Of a DNA stretch of 64,000 nucleotides, positions 52,844-61,997 are shown piece after piece. Below the pieces are notes generated by a model. That model had not been told where the DNA came from. It did no database searches and worked only from the letters and a program-made list of their open reading frames with translations. The position numbers and the translations under genes are program-made. Numbering within the stretch: the first letter of the stretch is position 1; each line of letters begins with the position of its first letter. The stretch is from Burkholderia sp. 4M9327F10 (GTDB lineage: Bacteria; Pseudomonadota; Gammaproteobacteria; Burkholderiales; Burkholderiaceae), in NCBI RefSeq assembly GCF_005503145.1, contig NZ_SCNV01000013.1, positions 62,001 through 126,000 of the forward strand, read 5' to 3'.

Positions 52844-55219
52844 ATGAGAATCAGACAGGGGCCGCCACCTCATTGGCATGGCTTACGTGCTGCGGCACTC
52901 GCGGTGGGACTATTTGCCTTGAACTGTTCAGGCGCGCCGGCACAGGAATCACTGGCGTTCACCGACACTGGCGCGAGGACCAGCACGCCCCATGACCTCT
53001 ATCTCGCCGTGAGTCTGAATGGCCAGTCCACTTCATTGATCGCCCACTTTCGTGAGACGGACGGTCATCTGGTTGCCACCGGAAAGGATCTGAGCGACCT
53101 CGGGCTCGCGATCGAGCGCATCGGCATCGCGCCAACCGCCGAGGTCCGGCTCGATGCGATTCCTGGCCTGCGCTACAGCTATAACGCGTCGGCGCAAGCA
53201 ATCGACCTGCAGGTTCCCGACAGCATCCGCACGCCCTACCGCTTCGATACGCGCCAGTTGAGCACGACGCCGCCGGCAACATCATCGCGCGGTCTGCTGA
53301 TCAACTACGACGCCTTTGCGCAGAGCGAGGCGAGCGCACGCCTCGCGCTCTGGAGCGAGGAGCGTTACTTCGACCCTGAGGGTGTCTTCAGCACGACTGG
53401 CATTGCCTACCTGTACGACAACCTGAACCGGTACACGCGCTACGACACGTCATGGAACCGCTCCGATCCGGCCGCGCTCACCACCACGCAGCTCGGCGAT
53501 ACGATCACGTCGTCGCTCTCCTGGACACGCTCGATCCGCCTCGGAGGTTTTCAGTGGCGCAGCAATTTCGCCCTGCGGCCCGACCTCGTGACCTTCCCGC
53601 TGCCGGCTCTCGCCGGCACGGCGGTCGTGCCGTCATCGGTGGACCTGTACGTCAACAGTGTCCGGCAATACAGCGGCAATGTGCCGAGCGGCCCGTTCAT
53701 CGTCAACAACGTGCCAGGCATCACCGGCGCCGGGCAGGCAACCGTCATCACGCACGACGCCCTCGGCCGCACGGTCTCGACCTCCTTGCCGCTCTATGTC
53801 GATACGCGATTGCTGACACCGGGCCTGTCGAGCTATTCGTTCGAGGCGGGGTTCCTGCGCCGCAACTACGGCCTCGAATCGTTCGACTACGACTCCCGGC
53901 CGGCGGCCAGCGGGTCCGCGCGCTACGGCGTGAACAATCTGCTGACGCTCGAAGGACACGCCGAAGCAACCAGCGGGCTCTACAACGCAGGCGCCGGCGC
54001 CTTGGTGCGACTTGGCATGGCCGGTGTCGTCAACGGTTCCGTGTCGGGCAGCACCGGGCGGCTGGCCGGCACGCAAGTGAGCCTCGGCTACGAGTACATC
54101 CAGCCGCGTTTTTCAGTGGATGCACAGACCATTCGAGCCTACGGCAACTATGGCGACCTGGCCGCCCGGGATGGCACGCCCGTGCCGAGCGCGACCGACA
54201 CCGTCACGCTGTCGCTGCCGCTTTTCAGCCAACAGACGTTATCGCTGAGCTATATCGGCTACCGCTATCCCTTCGCACCGCCGTCGGCGATTGGATCGGT
54301 ATCCTACACATTTAACTTTGGCAATCTCGCCTCGATGAATCTCAGCGCCTACCAGGACTTCAGGCAGCAGGATTCGCGCGGTGTGTTCCTGAGCTTAAGC
54401 TTCGGCCTCGGTCACAACACCTCGCTCAACACCAGTGTCGGCCGGCAAAGCGGCCAGTCGAACTACAACGTCAACACGGTCCGCCCGCCCGACTACAGCG
54501 GCGGCTGGGGCTGGGGCGTGCAGGCAGGCGACACCGGCGCCGTGCCGTTCCAGCAGGCGCAACTCCAGTACCTCGGCAACGACGGCGAAGTGACCGCGAT
54601 TGCGCAGAATTTCTCCGGGCGCGCGAACGGCTCGCTCGATGTGACCGGCGCGCTCGTGTTGATGGACCGCGTGATCGAGCCATCGCGCCGGATCGACGAC
54701 GGCTTCGCACTGGTCTCGACCGATGGCGTGGCGGGTATCCCGGTGCTGCATGAGAACCGGGTAATCGGCACCACAGATTCCAGCGGCCATCTGTTGATCC
54801 CCGATCTCAACGCGTACCAGCATAACCAGATCGCTATCGACAGCATGAAGCTGCCGGCCGATGCGAGAATTGCCACGACTTCGGCGGACTTCGTGCCGCA
54901 GTCGCAATCAGGCGTACTGGCGCACTTCGGGGTGACGCGCTACAGCGCCGCCTCGATTATCCTGCATGGGCCAAACGGCGAAGTGCTGCCGCCCGGCGCG
55001 CGCGTGCATCATGTGGAAAGCGGGAAGGACACCATCGTCGGCTACGACGGCCTCACCTTCATCGAAGATCTCGAGCCGGACAACCATCTGCTGATCGAGA
55101 GCGGTGCACTCCATTGCAGCGTGGAATTTGCTTACGCGCGGCCACGCGACGGCTCGCTGCCGACGCTGGGCCCATTGACCTGCAAGCCGCTTGCGGGCGC
55201 TAGCGGGGTAGCGCCATGA
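52844..55219 (+). CDS. Outer-membrane pilus usher (CsuD-like)
   Basis: 791 residues from the ATG at 52844. Signal peptide ends near APAQE. An N-terminal domain (DLYLAVSLNGQST), a large beta barrel with a plug region (SVDLYVNSVRQYSGNVPSGPF; core YVNSVRQYSGNVPSGPFIVN), and C-terminal domains including GFALVSTDGVAGIPVLHENRVIG are as in archaic ushers (about 800 residues). It secretes and polymerises the pilus across the outer membrane. The stop overlaps the next gene by four bases. Confidence 0.92.
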   Translation: MRIRQGPPPHWHGLRAAALAVGLFALNCSGAPAQESLAFTDTGARTSTPHDLYLAVSLNGQSTSLIAHFRETDGHLVATGKDLSDLGLAIERIGIAPTAEVRLDAIPGLRYSYNASAQAIDLQVPDSIRTPYRFDTRQLSTTPPATSSRGLLINYDAFAQSEASARLALWSEERYFDPEGVFSTTGIAYLYDNLNRYTRYDTSWNRSDPAALTTTQLGDTITSSLSWTRSIRLGGFQWRSNFALRPDLVTFPLPALAGTAVVPSSVDLYVNSVRQYSGNVPSGPFIVNNVPGITGAGQATVITHDALGRTVSTSLPLYVDTRLLTPGLSSYSFEAGFLRRNYGLESFDYDSRPAASGSARYGVNNLLTLEGHAEATSGLYNAGAGALVRLGMAGVVNGSVSGSTGRLAGTQVSLGYEYIQPRFSVDAQTIRAYGNYGDLAARDGTPVPSATDTVTLSLPLFSQQTLSLSYIGYRYPFAPPSAIGSVSYTFNFGNLASMNLSAYQDFRQQDSRGVFLSLSFGLGHNTSLNTSVGRQSGQSNYNVNTVRPPDYSGGWGWGVQAGDTGAVPFQQAQLQYLGNDGEVTAIAQNFSGRANGSLDVTGALVLMDRVIEPSRRIDDGFALVSTDGVAGIPVLHENRVIGTTDSSGHLLIPDLNAYQHNQIAIDSMKLPADARIATTSADFVPQSQSGVLAHFGVTRYSAASIILHGPNGEVLPPGARVHHVESGKDTIVGYDGLTFIEDLEPDNHLLIESGALHCSVEFAYARPRDGSLPTLGPLTCKPLAGASGVAP

Positions 55220-56178
55220 TGCGGACCCTGCTGATCCTCTGTGTAGTGTGGCTGCTCTCCGGGATCGCCACCGAGGCGCACGCGCAGAGCTGTTCGGCGA
55301 GCGCATCGGCGCTCAGCTTCGGCTCGGTAAGCCCGATCAGCGGCAGCGCGGTCAGCGCCACAGGCACCGTCAGCGTGACCTGCACCTGGCCGGCTGTCAG
55401 CCTGACCCCGAACGTGCAGGTCTGCCTGAACCTGGGGGCCACCAGCCCGCGCCAGATGGTCAACGGCACCAATCAGTTGCAATACGACCTGTATCAGGAT
55501 TCGGCACACTCCCAGGTCTGGGGTTCGATTTATTCGGGCACCACGCCTATCTCGCTCGGACTCGTCAAACCACTCCTCGGCACCACGGCCACGGGATCGG
55601 TCACGATCTACGGACAGATTGCCGCCAACCAGCCGACTGTGCCCACAGTCGGCAATAGCAGCACGTTATACAGCCAGAGCTTCAGCGCGGCCCAGACTTC
55701 GCTCAATTACGGGTTCTACCTGCTGGGCGCGCCAAGTTGCGCTTCGCTGACTGCGACCCAGGGGGCCTTCCCGTTCACTGCCAGCGCCACGGTGATCAAC
55801 AACTGCAATATCAGCGCGACCAACGTGGCGTTTCCAGCCGCGGGCGTGTTGAGTAGTGCCTTGAGCGCGACAGGGGCAATCACCGCGCAGTGCACCAACG
55901 GCGACGCCTTCCGGATTGCGCTGAACGGCGGCTCCAGTGCCAATGTGGCGGCGCGTCAAATGCAGCGCTCGGGCGGCGGCGGTGCCGTCAACTATCAGTT
56001 GTATATCGATGCCGCTTACGCGAGCGCATGGGGCGACGGCACCAGCGGCACGTCCATGGCAACCGGCACGGGCACCGGCGGCCAGCAGGTGCTGACCGTG
56101 TACGGCCAGGTCCCCGCGCAAACGACGCCCGCGCCCGGCAGCTACAGTGACACGATTACCGCGACCATCAGCTTTTGA
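55216..56178 (+). CDS. Two-domain spore coat U protein, probable pilus tip adhesin (CsuE-like)
   Basis: 320 residues. Signal peptide to AHAQS; two tandem SCPU domains, the first at about residues 25-180 and the second at about 183-320 (VINNCNISATNVAFPAAG, TAQCTNGDAF, VYGQVPAQTTPAPGSYSDTI). The two-domain layout and last place in the operon match CsuE, the tip adhesin whose distal domain binds hydrophobic surfaces. A strong hairpin follows 11 bp after the stop. Confidence 0.9.
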   Translation: MMRTLLILCVVWLLSGIATEAHAQSCSASASALSFGSVSPISGSAVSATGTVSVTCTWPAVSLTPNVQVCLNLGATSPRQMVNGTNQLQYDLYQDSAHSQVWGSIYSGTTPISLGLVKPLLGTTATGSVTIYGQIAANQPTVPTVGNSSTLYSQSFSAAQTSLNYGFYLLGAPSCASLTATQGAFPFTASATVINNCNISATNVAFPAAGVLSSALSATGAITAQCTNGDAFRIALNGGSSANVAARQMQRSGGGGAVNYQLYIDAAYASAWGDGTSGTSMATGTGTGGQQVLTVYGQVPAQTTPAPGSYSDTITATISF

Positions 56179-56189
56179 AGCGCTGTCGC

Positions 56190-56213
56190 ACCCGGCATCC
56201 CTGCATGCCGGGT
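56190..56213. terminator. Bidirectional terminator-like hairpin between pilus operon and small secreted gene
   Basis: Perfect 9-bp arms ACCCGGCAT (56190-56198) and ATGCCGGGT (56205-56213) with a six-base loop, in the 42-bp gap between two convergent genes. No T-run is present. Confidence 0.6.
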
Positions 56214-56220
56214 ACCGCAC

Positions 56221-56505
56221 TCAAAACGCGATAGCCCAGACGGCTGGCTCAGCGGTATGGCTAGCGAAACTTAGGGTCGAGAGCGGCTGGGTCGGATCGA
56301 GCGGCGCGAGCGCGACACCGAACGGGCCGCCATGCAGGCAGGAAACACTCGGCGCGAGCTGTCCCGCGCCCGAACGTATTTCGCAGGTTTCCTGGACGAC
56401 CAGGCTGACCGCAATCGGTGCAAGGCTCGCCGATGAAACGGACGACGGCAAGGCGCCCAGCAACACAAGCGCGAGTGCCCCGGATAGTGTGATTTTGCGC
56501 AGCAT
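56221..56505 (-). CDS. Small secreted protein, pilin-domain-like fragment
   Basis: 94 residues from the ATG at 56505. A clear signal peptide (LRKITLSGALALVLLGALPSSVSSA) is followed by about 70 residues including VSLVVQETCEIRSG and PSVSCLHGGPFGVAL. These echo the two Cys-bearing strands of the neighbouring spore coat U domains (LTLQANCSIAAN and VSVTCTNTTPYNVGL), but the rest of the domain is missing. It faces the pilus operon tail to tail. It may be a minor periplasmic factor of the pilus or an independent secreted protein; the function is unknown. Confidence 0.65.
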   Translation of the reverse strand: MLRKITLSGALALVLLGALPSSVSSASLAPIAVSLVVQETCEIRSGAGQLAPSVSCLHGGPFGVALAPLDPTQPLSTLSFASHTAEPAVWAIAF

Positions 56506-56824
56506 AAGCGGCTGGATGTCAGCGCAACGATAGGACTGACACCCCACGTGTTCGGAAATGGGAGCGGATTAATTCTGATATCGGCATTCCGTCGGGGGAC
56601 TTTAGCGCTACCGGCGTCCGGGTCATGTGGCTACGTCCTGGCTTGCCAGCTGGAGCGCAGCCAAAAGTGGAAAACCATGTCAAGACACATCGCCCCCACC
56701 GCCAGTAGTGCTTTCAAGCATATCGTAAAAAAACGATATATGATTCGTTCTGTTGCGATGCAGCCTTGAGGCCACCCGGCCCGCAAGGCCGAGTCCTCCG
56801 TTCATACCCCCGAAAACCAACCCG
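56506..56824. promoter_or_regulatory. Divergent gap between the small secreted gene and arsR
   Basis: These 319 bp carry promoters in both directions and the ArsR operator described separately. No convincing gene was found; the AT-rich patch is at about 56710-56750. Confidence 0.5.
56720..56739. promoter_or_regulatory. ArsR-family operator
   Basis: Perfect inverted repeat ATATCGT-N6-ACGATAT, 85 bp before the arsR start, the size and shape usual for ArsR/SmtB dimers. It sits where the promoter for arsR and the downstream reductase should lie. Confidence 0.65.
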
Positions 56825-57127
56825 ATGACCCTCGACATCGACGCGATCCACAAGGCGCTCGCCAACCCCGTCCGCCGCGAGATTCTGGCGTGGCTGCGGG
56901 AGCCGTATGCGCACTTCGCCGATCAGGAGCTGACGCTCGACCACGGTGTGTGCGCCGGCAAGATCGACGCACGCTGCGGGCTGTCGCAGTCCACCGTGTC
57001 GGCACACCTGGCCGCCTTGCAGCGCGCTGGCCTCGTGAGCTCGAAGCGAGTCGGCCAGTGGGTGTTTTTCAAGCGCAACGAGCCCGTCATCCAGGCGTTT
57101 CTCGAGCATATGAACACGGACCTCTGA
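56825..57127 (+). CDS. ArsR-family winged-helix regulator
   Basis: 100 residues from the ATG at 56825. IHKALANPVRREILAWLREP at the N-terminus, recognition helix LSQSTVSAHLAALQRAGLV, and beta-wing VGQWVFFKRNE. No obvious metal-binding CxC is present, but Cys residues at DHGVCAGKIDARCGLSQS could sense electrophiles. It precedes the Old Yellow Enzyme gene by 86 bp and probably represses it together with itself. ArsR regulators next to alkene reductases often respond to quinones or enones; here that is inferred. Confidence 0.9.
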   Translation: MTLDIDAIHKALANPVRREILAWLREPYAHFADQELTLDHGVCAGKIDARCGLSQSTVSAHLAALQRAGLVSSKRVGQWVFFKRNEPVIQAFLEHMNTDL

Positions 57128-57213
57128 CGCTTCGCGTCTGCTTCGCCGCGTCTCTTTCATCACGCTGTTCTTATCGTTGCGGGCACTGCGCCCGCCAGGA
57201 AAGGTGAACTCTT

Positions 57214-58275
57214 ATGCCGACTCTTTTTGACCCGCTTCAGATTGGCGATCTCACGCTGAAGAACCGCATCATCATGGCGCCGCTGACGCGCCAGCGCGCC
57301 GGAGAAATCCGCGTGCCGAACGCCCTGATGGCCCGGTACTATGCCGAGCGCGCCTCGGCGGGCCTCATCATCAGCGAGGCCACCTCGGTCACGCCGCAAG
57401 GCATCGGCTATGCCGACACGCCGGGCATCTGGTCGCAGGAGCAGGTTGAAGGCTGGAAGCTCGTCACCAGCGCGGTTCACGCTGCCGGCGGCAAGATCTT
57501 CCTGCAGTTGTGGCACGTCGGCCGTGTGTCGGACCCGATCTTCCTGAACGGCGAACTGCCGGTTGCACCGAGCGCGATTGCGCCGCAAGGGCATGTGAGC
57601 CACGTGCGTCCGCAGCGCCCGTTTGTGACGCCGCGTGCGCTCGATCTGGCGGAAATCCCCGCCATCGTCGACGCGTATCGCAAGGGCGCCGCCAATGCCA
57701 AGGCAGCCGGTTTCGACGGCGTGCAGGTGCATGGCGCGAACGGCTATCTGCTCGACCAGTTCCTGCAGGACAGCACCAACCACCGCACCGACGCCTACGG
57801 CGGCTCGATTGAAAACCGCGCTCGCCTGATGCTCGAAGTAACCGATGCATGTATCGAAGTGTGGGGCGCCCAGCGCGTCGGCATGCACCTCGCACCGCGC
57901 GGCGATGCGCACACCATGGGCGACTCGAACGCCGCGGCAACCTTCGGCTATGTGGCGCGCGAGCTCGGCAAGCGCAAGATCGCCTTTATCGCGGCTCGTG
58001 AAGCACTCGGCGACAACCGGCTCGGCCCGCAGTTGAAGGCAGCCTTCGGCGGCCCGTACATTGCCAACGAGAAGTTCACCAAGGAATCCGCACAGCACGT
58101 GCTGGACGCCGGTGAAGCGGACGCAGTGGCATGGGGACAGCTGTTCATCGCCAACCCGGACCTGCCGCGCCGTTTCGAACTCGACGCGCCGCTGAACCAG
58201 CCGAATCCGGCTACGTACTATGCAGCCGGCGAAACCGGCTATACGGACTATCCGGCGCTGGAAGCGGCCGCATAA
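57214..58275 (+). CDS. nemA: Old Yellow Enzyme-family alkene reductase
   Basis: 353 residues, FMN-dependent TIM barrel. N-terminal LKNRIIMAPLTRQRAG, FLQLWHVGR, and the substrate-binding His173/Asn176 with proton donor Tyr178 in VHGANGYLLDQFLQ, followed by DAYGGSIENRARL. The length and motifs match NemA and related N-ethylmaleimide or ene reductases, which reduce activated C=C bonds with NAD(P)H. An AAAGGTGAA ribosome site precedes the ATG. The stop codon is part of a 12-bp tandem repeat. Confidence 0.93.
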   Translation: MPTLFDPLQIGDLTLKNRIIMAPLTRQRAGEIRVPNALMARYYAERASAGLIISEATSVTPQGIGYADTPGIWSQEQVEGWKLVTSAVHAAGGKIFLQLWHVGRVSDPIFLNGELPVAPSAIAPQGHVSHVRPQRPFVTPRALDLAEIPAIVDAYRKGAANAKAAGFDGVQVHGANGYLLDQFLQDSTNHRTDAYGGSIENRARLMLEVTDACIEVWGAQRVGMHLAPRGDAHTMGDSNAAATFGYVARELGKRKIAFIAAREALGDNRLGPQLKAAFGGPYIANEKFTKESAQHVLDAGEADAVAWGQLFIANPDLPRRFELDAPLNQPNPATYYAAGETGYTDYPALEAAA

Positions 58276-58330
58276 GCGGTGGCATAAGCGGTGGAATAAG
58301 CGCTGCAACGAGCGGTGCAATAAGCGCCTG
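58271..58330. repeat. Five degenerate 12-bp tandem repeats over the reductase stop codon
   Basis: Units CATAAGCGGTGG, CATAAGCGGTGG, AATAAGCGCTGC, AACGAGCGGTGC and AATAAGCGCCTG run from 58271 to 58330. The first unit holds the real stop (58273-58275); the TAA recurs in units 2, 3 and 5. Confidence 0.75.
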
Positions 58331-58390
58331 CGCGAGGCGTAGAACAAGCCACAAGCAGGCGTAAAACGCGCGGCGGGCCCGACCGGAGTA

Positions 58391-58936
58391 TTATCCGGCC
58401 GCGCTCGCCGCCGTCACTTCACGGCACATGAACACGCGCCTCGTTTCGTCGAGCCCGTGAGCCACATGCGATGCGCGTATCGCCCGCAACTTCGCGTCGA
58501 GGCTCGCACCGTCCATCACGCTGAAGCCGAGCCGCCGGTAATACGGCGCATTCCATGGCACGTCGCGAAACGTGGACAACACCAGTTGCCGGGCTCCCGC
58601 CTGGGCTGCGAGACGCTCCACCTGCCCGATCAGCGCCGCGCCGATACGCCTGCCCGCCCATGCCGTGAGCACATCGAGTTCTTCGATATAGAAGCGCGTG
58701 GCAAGCGGCGCGAACATCACGAAGCCGCCGCAGCGCCCCGCCGAATCCACCGCGACGATAATTTCCGCCGCCTCGATCTTGCGGCGCACGAAGGACGCGT
58801 TCATCGGCTGGGCATCGGCAATACCGGTCAAGCCGACTGTCACGAAGCGCTGCGCCGCTTCGTACTCGATAGCGCGCACGGCCTCGGTATCGTCAGGCAC
58901 AGCAAGGCGAAAAGTAACGGCAAGAGAGTCCTGCAT
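58391..58936 (-). CDS. GNAT-family N-acetyltransferase
   Basis: 181 residues from the ATG at 58936; a longer frame to 59056 has no better start. FRLAVPDDTEAVRAIEYEA at the N-terminus, beta-strand GGFVMFAPLATRFYIEELDVLTAWAGRRIGAALIG containing the acetyl-CoA motif AGRRIGAALIGQVE near residue 100, and a C-terminal NAPYYRRLGF. It transfers an acetyl group to an unknown amine. It is convergent with the reductase gene and divergent from the DedA gene. Confidence 0.9.
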   Translation of the reverse strand: MQDSLAVTFRLAVPDDTEAVRAIEYEAAQRFVTVGLTGIADAQPMNASFVRRKIEAAEIIVAVDSAGRCGGFVMFAPLATRFYIEELDVLTAWAGRRIGAALIGQVERLAAQAGARQLVLSTFRDVPWNAPYYRRLGFSVMDGASLDAKLRAIRASHVAHGLDETRRVFMCREVTAASAAG

Positions 58937-59170
58937 GAGCTTCCGGTCAAGGCAAGGATATTCGCGCATTCCTCCCGCAGGATGCGCCCACCCCGAATCT
59001 TGACATCGCTGCGGCAAAACGAACAGACAGGCGAGGCGGGCGCGCCCTTCGTGCATTGCTCACGCTCCATTCACCCGCCACGCTTGCAGCCGTGCGCAGC
59101 ACAGCGAAAAACCCTGCCACGGCACGCGTGCGGCGCTACACTCCCGTTACTTCAACGGCCAACCCTCAAG

Positions 59171-59818
59171 ATGGATCTGATGCACCTATTGCAGGTCGCC
59201 CTGCACTTCGACCGCAACCTGGGCGCGCTGATCGCGCAATATGGCACCGCCGTCTACGCGATGCTGTTCGCGATCGTATTCGTCGAAATCGGCTTCCTGC
59301 CGCTATTCTTCCTGCCGGGCGATCCGCTGATCTTCATCTGCGGCGCGTTCGCGACCACCGGCGCGCTCAATGTCTGGCTAGTGATTCCCGTGCTGTTTGC
59401 CGCGACCGTGGCAGGCAGCATCGTCAACTTCCTGATTGGCCGGGCGATCGGCGAGAAGGTCTACACGGCCGAGTATCGCTGGCTCGACAAGCATGCCCTC
59501 GAGAAGGCCCACGCCTTTTACGAGGCGCGCGGCGGCCTGACCTTCCTGCTCTCGCCGTTTATCGCCGTGGTACGCACCTTCGCGCCGTTCGTGGCCGGTG
59601 TCTCGCGCATGACGTTCGTGCGCTTCACCTCGTTCGTCGTCGCGGGCGCGGCGCTCTGGATCGTGTCGCTGGTGACGGCCGGCTACCTGTTCGGCAACGT
59701 GCCGGTAGTGCGCGACCACATGAGTTCGATCGTTCTCCTCGGGGTCGGGCTCGGCGTCGGTTCGCTGCTGGTGAGCGCGCTCTGGCGCTTCGTCAACAAC
59801 CGGCGGCAGCGCGCGTGA
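59171..59818 (+). CDS. DedA-family membrane protein
   Basis: 215 residues with four to five hydrophobic stretches. The DedA signature is clear: FVEIGFLPLFFLPGDPLIFICGAF near residues 40-62 (core LPLFFLPGDPLIF) and RTFAPFVAGVSRMTFVRF near residue 137. The start ATG at 59171 replaces a much longer frame that runs through the GNAT gene. DedA proteins act in inner-membrane lipid-carrier (undecaprenyl phosphate) recycling and proton-motive-force maintenance. Confidence 0.92.
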   Translation: MDLMHLLQVALHFDRNLGALIAQYGTAVYAMLFAIVFVEIGFLPLFFLPGDPLIFICGAFATTGALNVWLVIPVLFAATVAGSIVNFLIGRAIGEKVYTAEYRWLDKHALEKAHAFYEARGGLTFLLSPFIAVVRTFAPFVAGVSRMTFVRFTSFVVAGAALWIVSLVTAGYLFGNVPVVRDHMSSIVLLGVGLGVGSLLVSALWRFVNNRRQRA

Positions 59819-59918
59819 TGTTCTGACGGCGGCTCGCGCACGCCGGCACTCCCTAGCCTGGGCGAGCGTCATCGAAAGCTCCCAGCAGCGCGTTGAACAA
59901 ACGAGGCACCCAGGCAAG

Positions 59919-59940
59919 ATTGGGCCTGGGATTACGAAGC
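59919..59940. terminator. Hairpin between convergent DedA and LysR genes
   Basis: Perfect 7-bp arms CCCAGGC (59919-59925) and GCCTGGG (59934-59940), loop of eight bases, immediately past the LysR gene end; no T-run. Confidence 0.5.
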
Positions 59941-59944
59941 AGTC

Positions 59945-60862
59945 TCACGCAAACGCATCGATTCCCTGCACCAGCCGCTTCGCCAGGCGCGGCTGACGCA
60001 ACTGTTCGAGCCACCATTGCAGCGCGCGCCCTTCCTGGTCGCCGCGCCATGCAACATACAGTACATTGGGTTCGCGCGGATCGGCAGTGGTCTTTTCGAC
60101 CAGTTCGCCGCGCTTGAGCAAGCTCGCCACCCGATGGCGCGGCAGCCAGCCGACACCCAAACCTTCACGCTGCGCCAGGATCTTGGCACGCATGGTGGGA
60201 ACCGCCAGTGCCGCCTGACCGCCGACGAGCCCGTACGCCCGTCCTGCGGTCAGGCGCGACGAATCGGCCACCGCCACGCCACGGTGCGCCGAAATCGCAT
60301 CGCGTTTGAGCGGACCGCGAGCGGCCGCCAGCGGATGACGCGGCGACACCGCAAATACCCAATCCATCACGCCCAGTTCGAACCAGCGCAGGCCGGGAAT
60401 TGCCGGCGGCTCATTGGTTGCCCCAACGATCAGATCGGCCCTGCCGTCGCGCAATGCCTCCCATGTCCCGCTCAGCACCTCGTGCGTCACCCGCAGCTTG
60501 ACGCCTGACTGCAAAGCGTCGAACGCGCGGATCACCGGCATCAGCGACTCAAACTCGAGTATCTCGTCGGTGACGATCCACAGCCGGTCCTCCCAGCCGC
60601 TCGCAATCTGCCGCACGCGCTGGGTCATGCGCGTCATGTCCTGCATCAGCCGCCCGGCCTCCTGCGCGAGCAGATGACCCGCCGGCGTCAATTGCAGGCG
60701 ATAGCGGCGCCGGTCGAACAGCAGCGCGTCAAAGCGCGTTTCAAGCTGCCTTGCTGCATGCGAGACCGTCGACGGCGCCTTGCCGAGTCGCGCCGCGGCC
60801 CGTGACAGGCTGCCGGTTTCGCGAATCGCATCGAGCAGCGCCAGTTCTTCCTCCGACAACAT
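59945..60862 (-). CDS. LysR-family transcriptional regulator
   Basis: 305 residues from the ATG at 60862, the usual length for the family. Winged helix: EELALLDAIRETGSLSRAAARLGKAPSTVSHAARQLE, with recognition helix KAPSTVSHAARQ. Effector domain: LWIVTDEILEFESLMPVIRAF and GRADLIVGATNEPPA, similar to regulators of redox-active dehydrogenase or hydrolase genes. Divergent from a secreted alpha/beta hydrolase gene across 182 bp, its most likely target. No clear operator was seen there. Confidence 0.92.
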   Translation of the reverse strand: MLSEEELALLDAIRETGSLSRAAARLGKAPSTVSHAARQLETRFDALLFDRRRYRLQLTPAGHLLAQEAGRLMQDMTRMTQRVRQIASGWEDRLWIVTDEILEFESLMPVIRAFDALQSGVKLRVTHEVLSGTWEALRDGRADLIVGATNEPPAIPGLRWFELGVMDWVFAVSPRHPLAAARGPLKRDAISAHRGVAVADSSRLTAGRAYGLVGGQAALAVPTMRAKILAQREGLGVGWLPRHRVASLLKRGELVEKTTADPREPNVLYVAWRGDQEGRALQWWLEQLRQPRLAKRLVQGIDAFA

Positions 60863-61044
60863 GTGCGACTCCGTCGAACGTGTTCTTCGGTCAAATCGTA
60901 CGGCAAAACAAGGCCGGGCGTCCACCATGGCACAAGGCAATCCGGATCCATCCGCAAACATGTCCAAGGGTGATGCCGGGTCGTCAGTCATGTCACCGGG
61001 CAATCAGGGGCAGCCCCACAACGCCCTTTGCATAGGAGTACATC

Positions 61045-61986
61045 ATGAGCATCATCAGCAGAACCGCACGGCTTATCAGCGGCGCACTCATCCTTGCAGG
61101 CGCACTGCAAGCCCCGGCAGACGCCGCCACGAGTCCCGCCATCAGCGAACATTCGCTCACGGCAAACGGCGTCGAGCTGCATTACCTTCAAGCGGGTCAC
61201 GGCGACGCCACGCCGGTGTTGCTGCTGCACGGCTATGCCGAAACGAGCCATATGTGGCTGCCGCTGATCGGACGACTCGACGACCGGCGCGTCGTGATTG
61301 CGCCGGACCTTCCCGGCGCCGGCGCCTCCAGCATGCCGGCAAGCGGCTACGACAAGAAAACCATGGCGCAGGACATCCACGCCATGATGCAGCAACTCGG
61401 TTATCGCAAGGTGAAGATCGTCGGACACGACATCGGTCTGATGGTCGCCTACGCGTACGCCGCGCAGTACCCGGACGAAGTCGAAAGCGTCACGTTGATG
61501 GATGCCTTTCTGCCTGGCGTAGGCGACTGGCAGAAGGTTTGGCTACTGCGTGACAAGTGGCACTTCAATTTTTACGGCGAAACACCGCTGAAGCTGGTTG
61601 AGGGACGCGAGCGGATCTACTTCGAACACTTCTGGAACGACTTCGCGGCAGACCCGGCGCACTCGGTTCCAGAGGCCGACCGCGAACTGTATGCGTCGAT
61701 CTACGCGCAGCCGGGCAGAATGCGCGCTGGCTTCGAGTACTTCCACGCCTTCCCGCAAGATGCGAAAGATTTCGCAGAGTTTGCCCAAACACCGCTCACG
61801 ATGCCCATGCTCGTGCTCGCGGGGGAAAAGGCGTCGGGGACTTTCCTGATCGATCAGGCGCGATTGGTCGACACGAATGTGCAGGGCGTGATCATCAACG
61901 GTTCGGGACACTGGCTGATGGAAGAAGCGCCCGAGCAGACCATGGCGGCGATCGTGCAGTTTATCGACGCGCGGGCAACGAAGTAA
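61045..61986 (+). CDS. Secreted alpha/beta hydrolase, epoxide hydrolase-like
   Basis: 313 residues. Sec signal peptide of about 27 residues (LISGALILAGALQAPADA). The oxyanion segment HGYAETSHMW is near residue 62, nucleophile Asp129 in VGHDIGLM, and the base His in GSGHWLMEEAPEQ near the C-terminus. Asp in the nucleophile elbow suits an epoxide hydrolase or dehalogenase; a periplasmic location is unusual for the family. It differs from the cytoplasmic enzyme at 49419. Divergent from a LysR gene. Confidence 0.9.
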   Translation: MSIISRTARLISGALILAGALQAPADAATSPAISEHSLTANGVELHYLQAGHGDATPVLLLHGYAETSHMWLPLIGRLDDRRVVIAPDLPGAGASSMPASGYDKKTMAQDIHAMMQQLGYRKVKIVGHDIGLMVAYAYAAQYPDEVESVTLMDAFLPGVGDWQKVWLLRDKWHFNFYGETPLKLVEGRERIYFEHFWNDFAADPAHSVPEADRELYASIYAQPGRMRAGFEYFHAFPQDAKDFAEFAQTPLTMPMLVLAGEKASGTFLIDQARLVDTNVQGVIINGSGHWLMEEAPEQTMAAIVQFIDARATK

Positions 61987-61997
61987 GCTGCGCAGCG

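Noticed and set aside
56548..56769. Possible small plus-strand gene of 73 codons between the secreted gene and arsR
   Set aside because: No ribosome site, no family resemblance, and it runs through the putative ArsR operator and promoter region.
58271..58330. CRISPR-like array
   Set aside because: Units are only 12 bp, contiguous and without spacers, and no cas genes are present.
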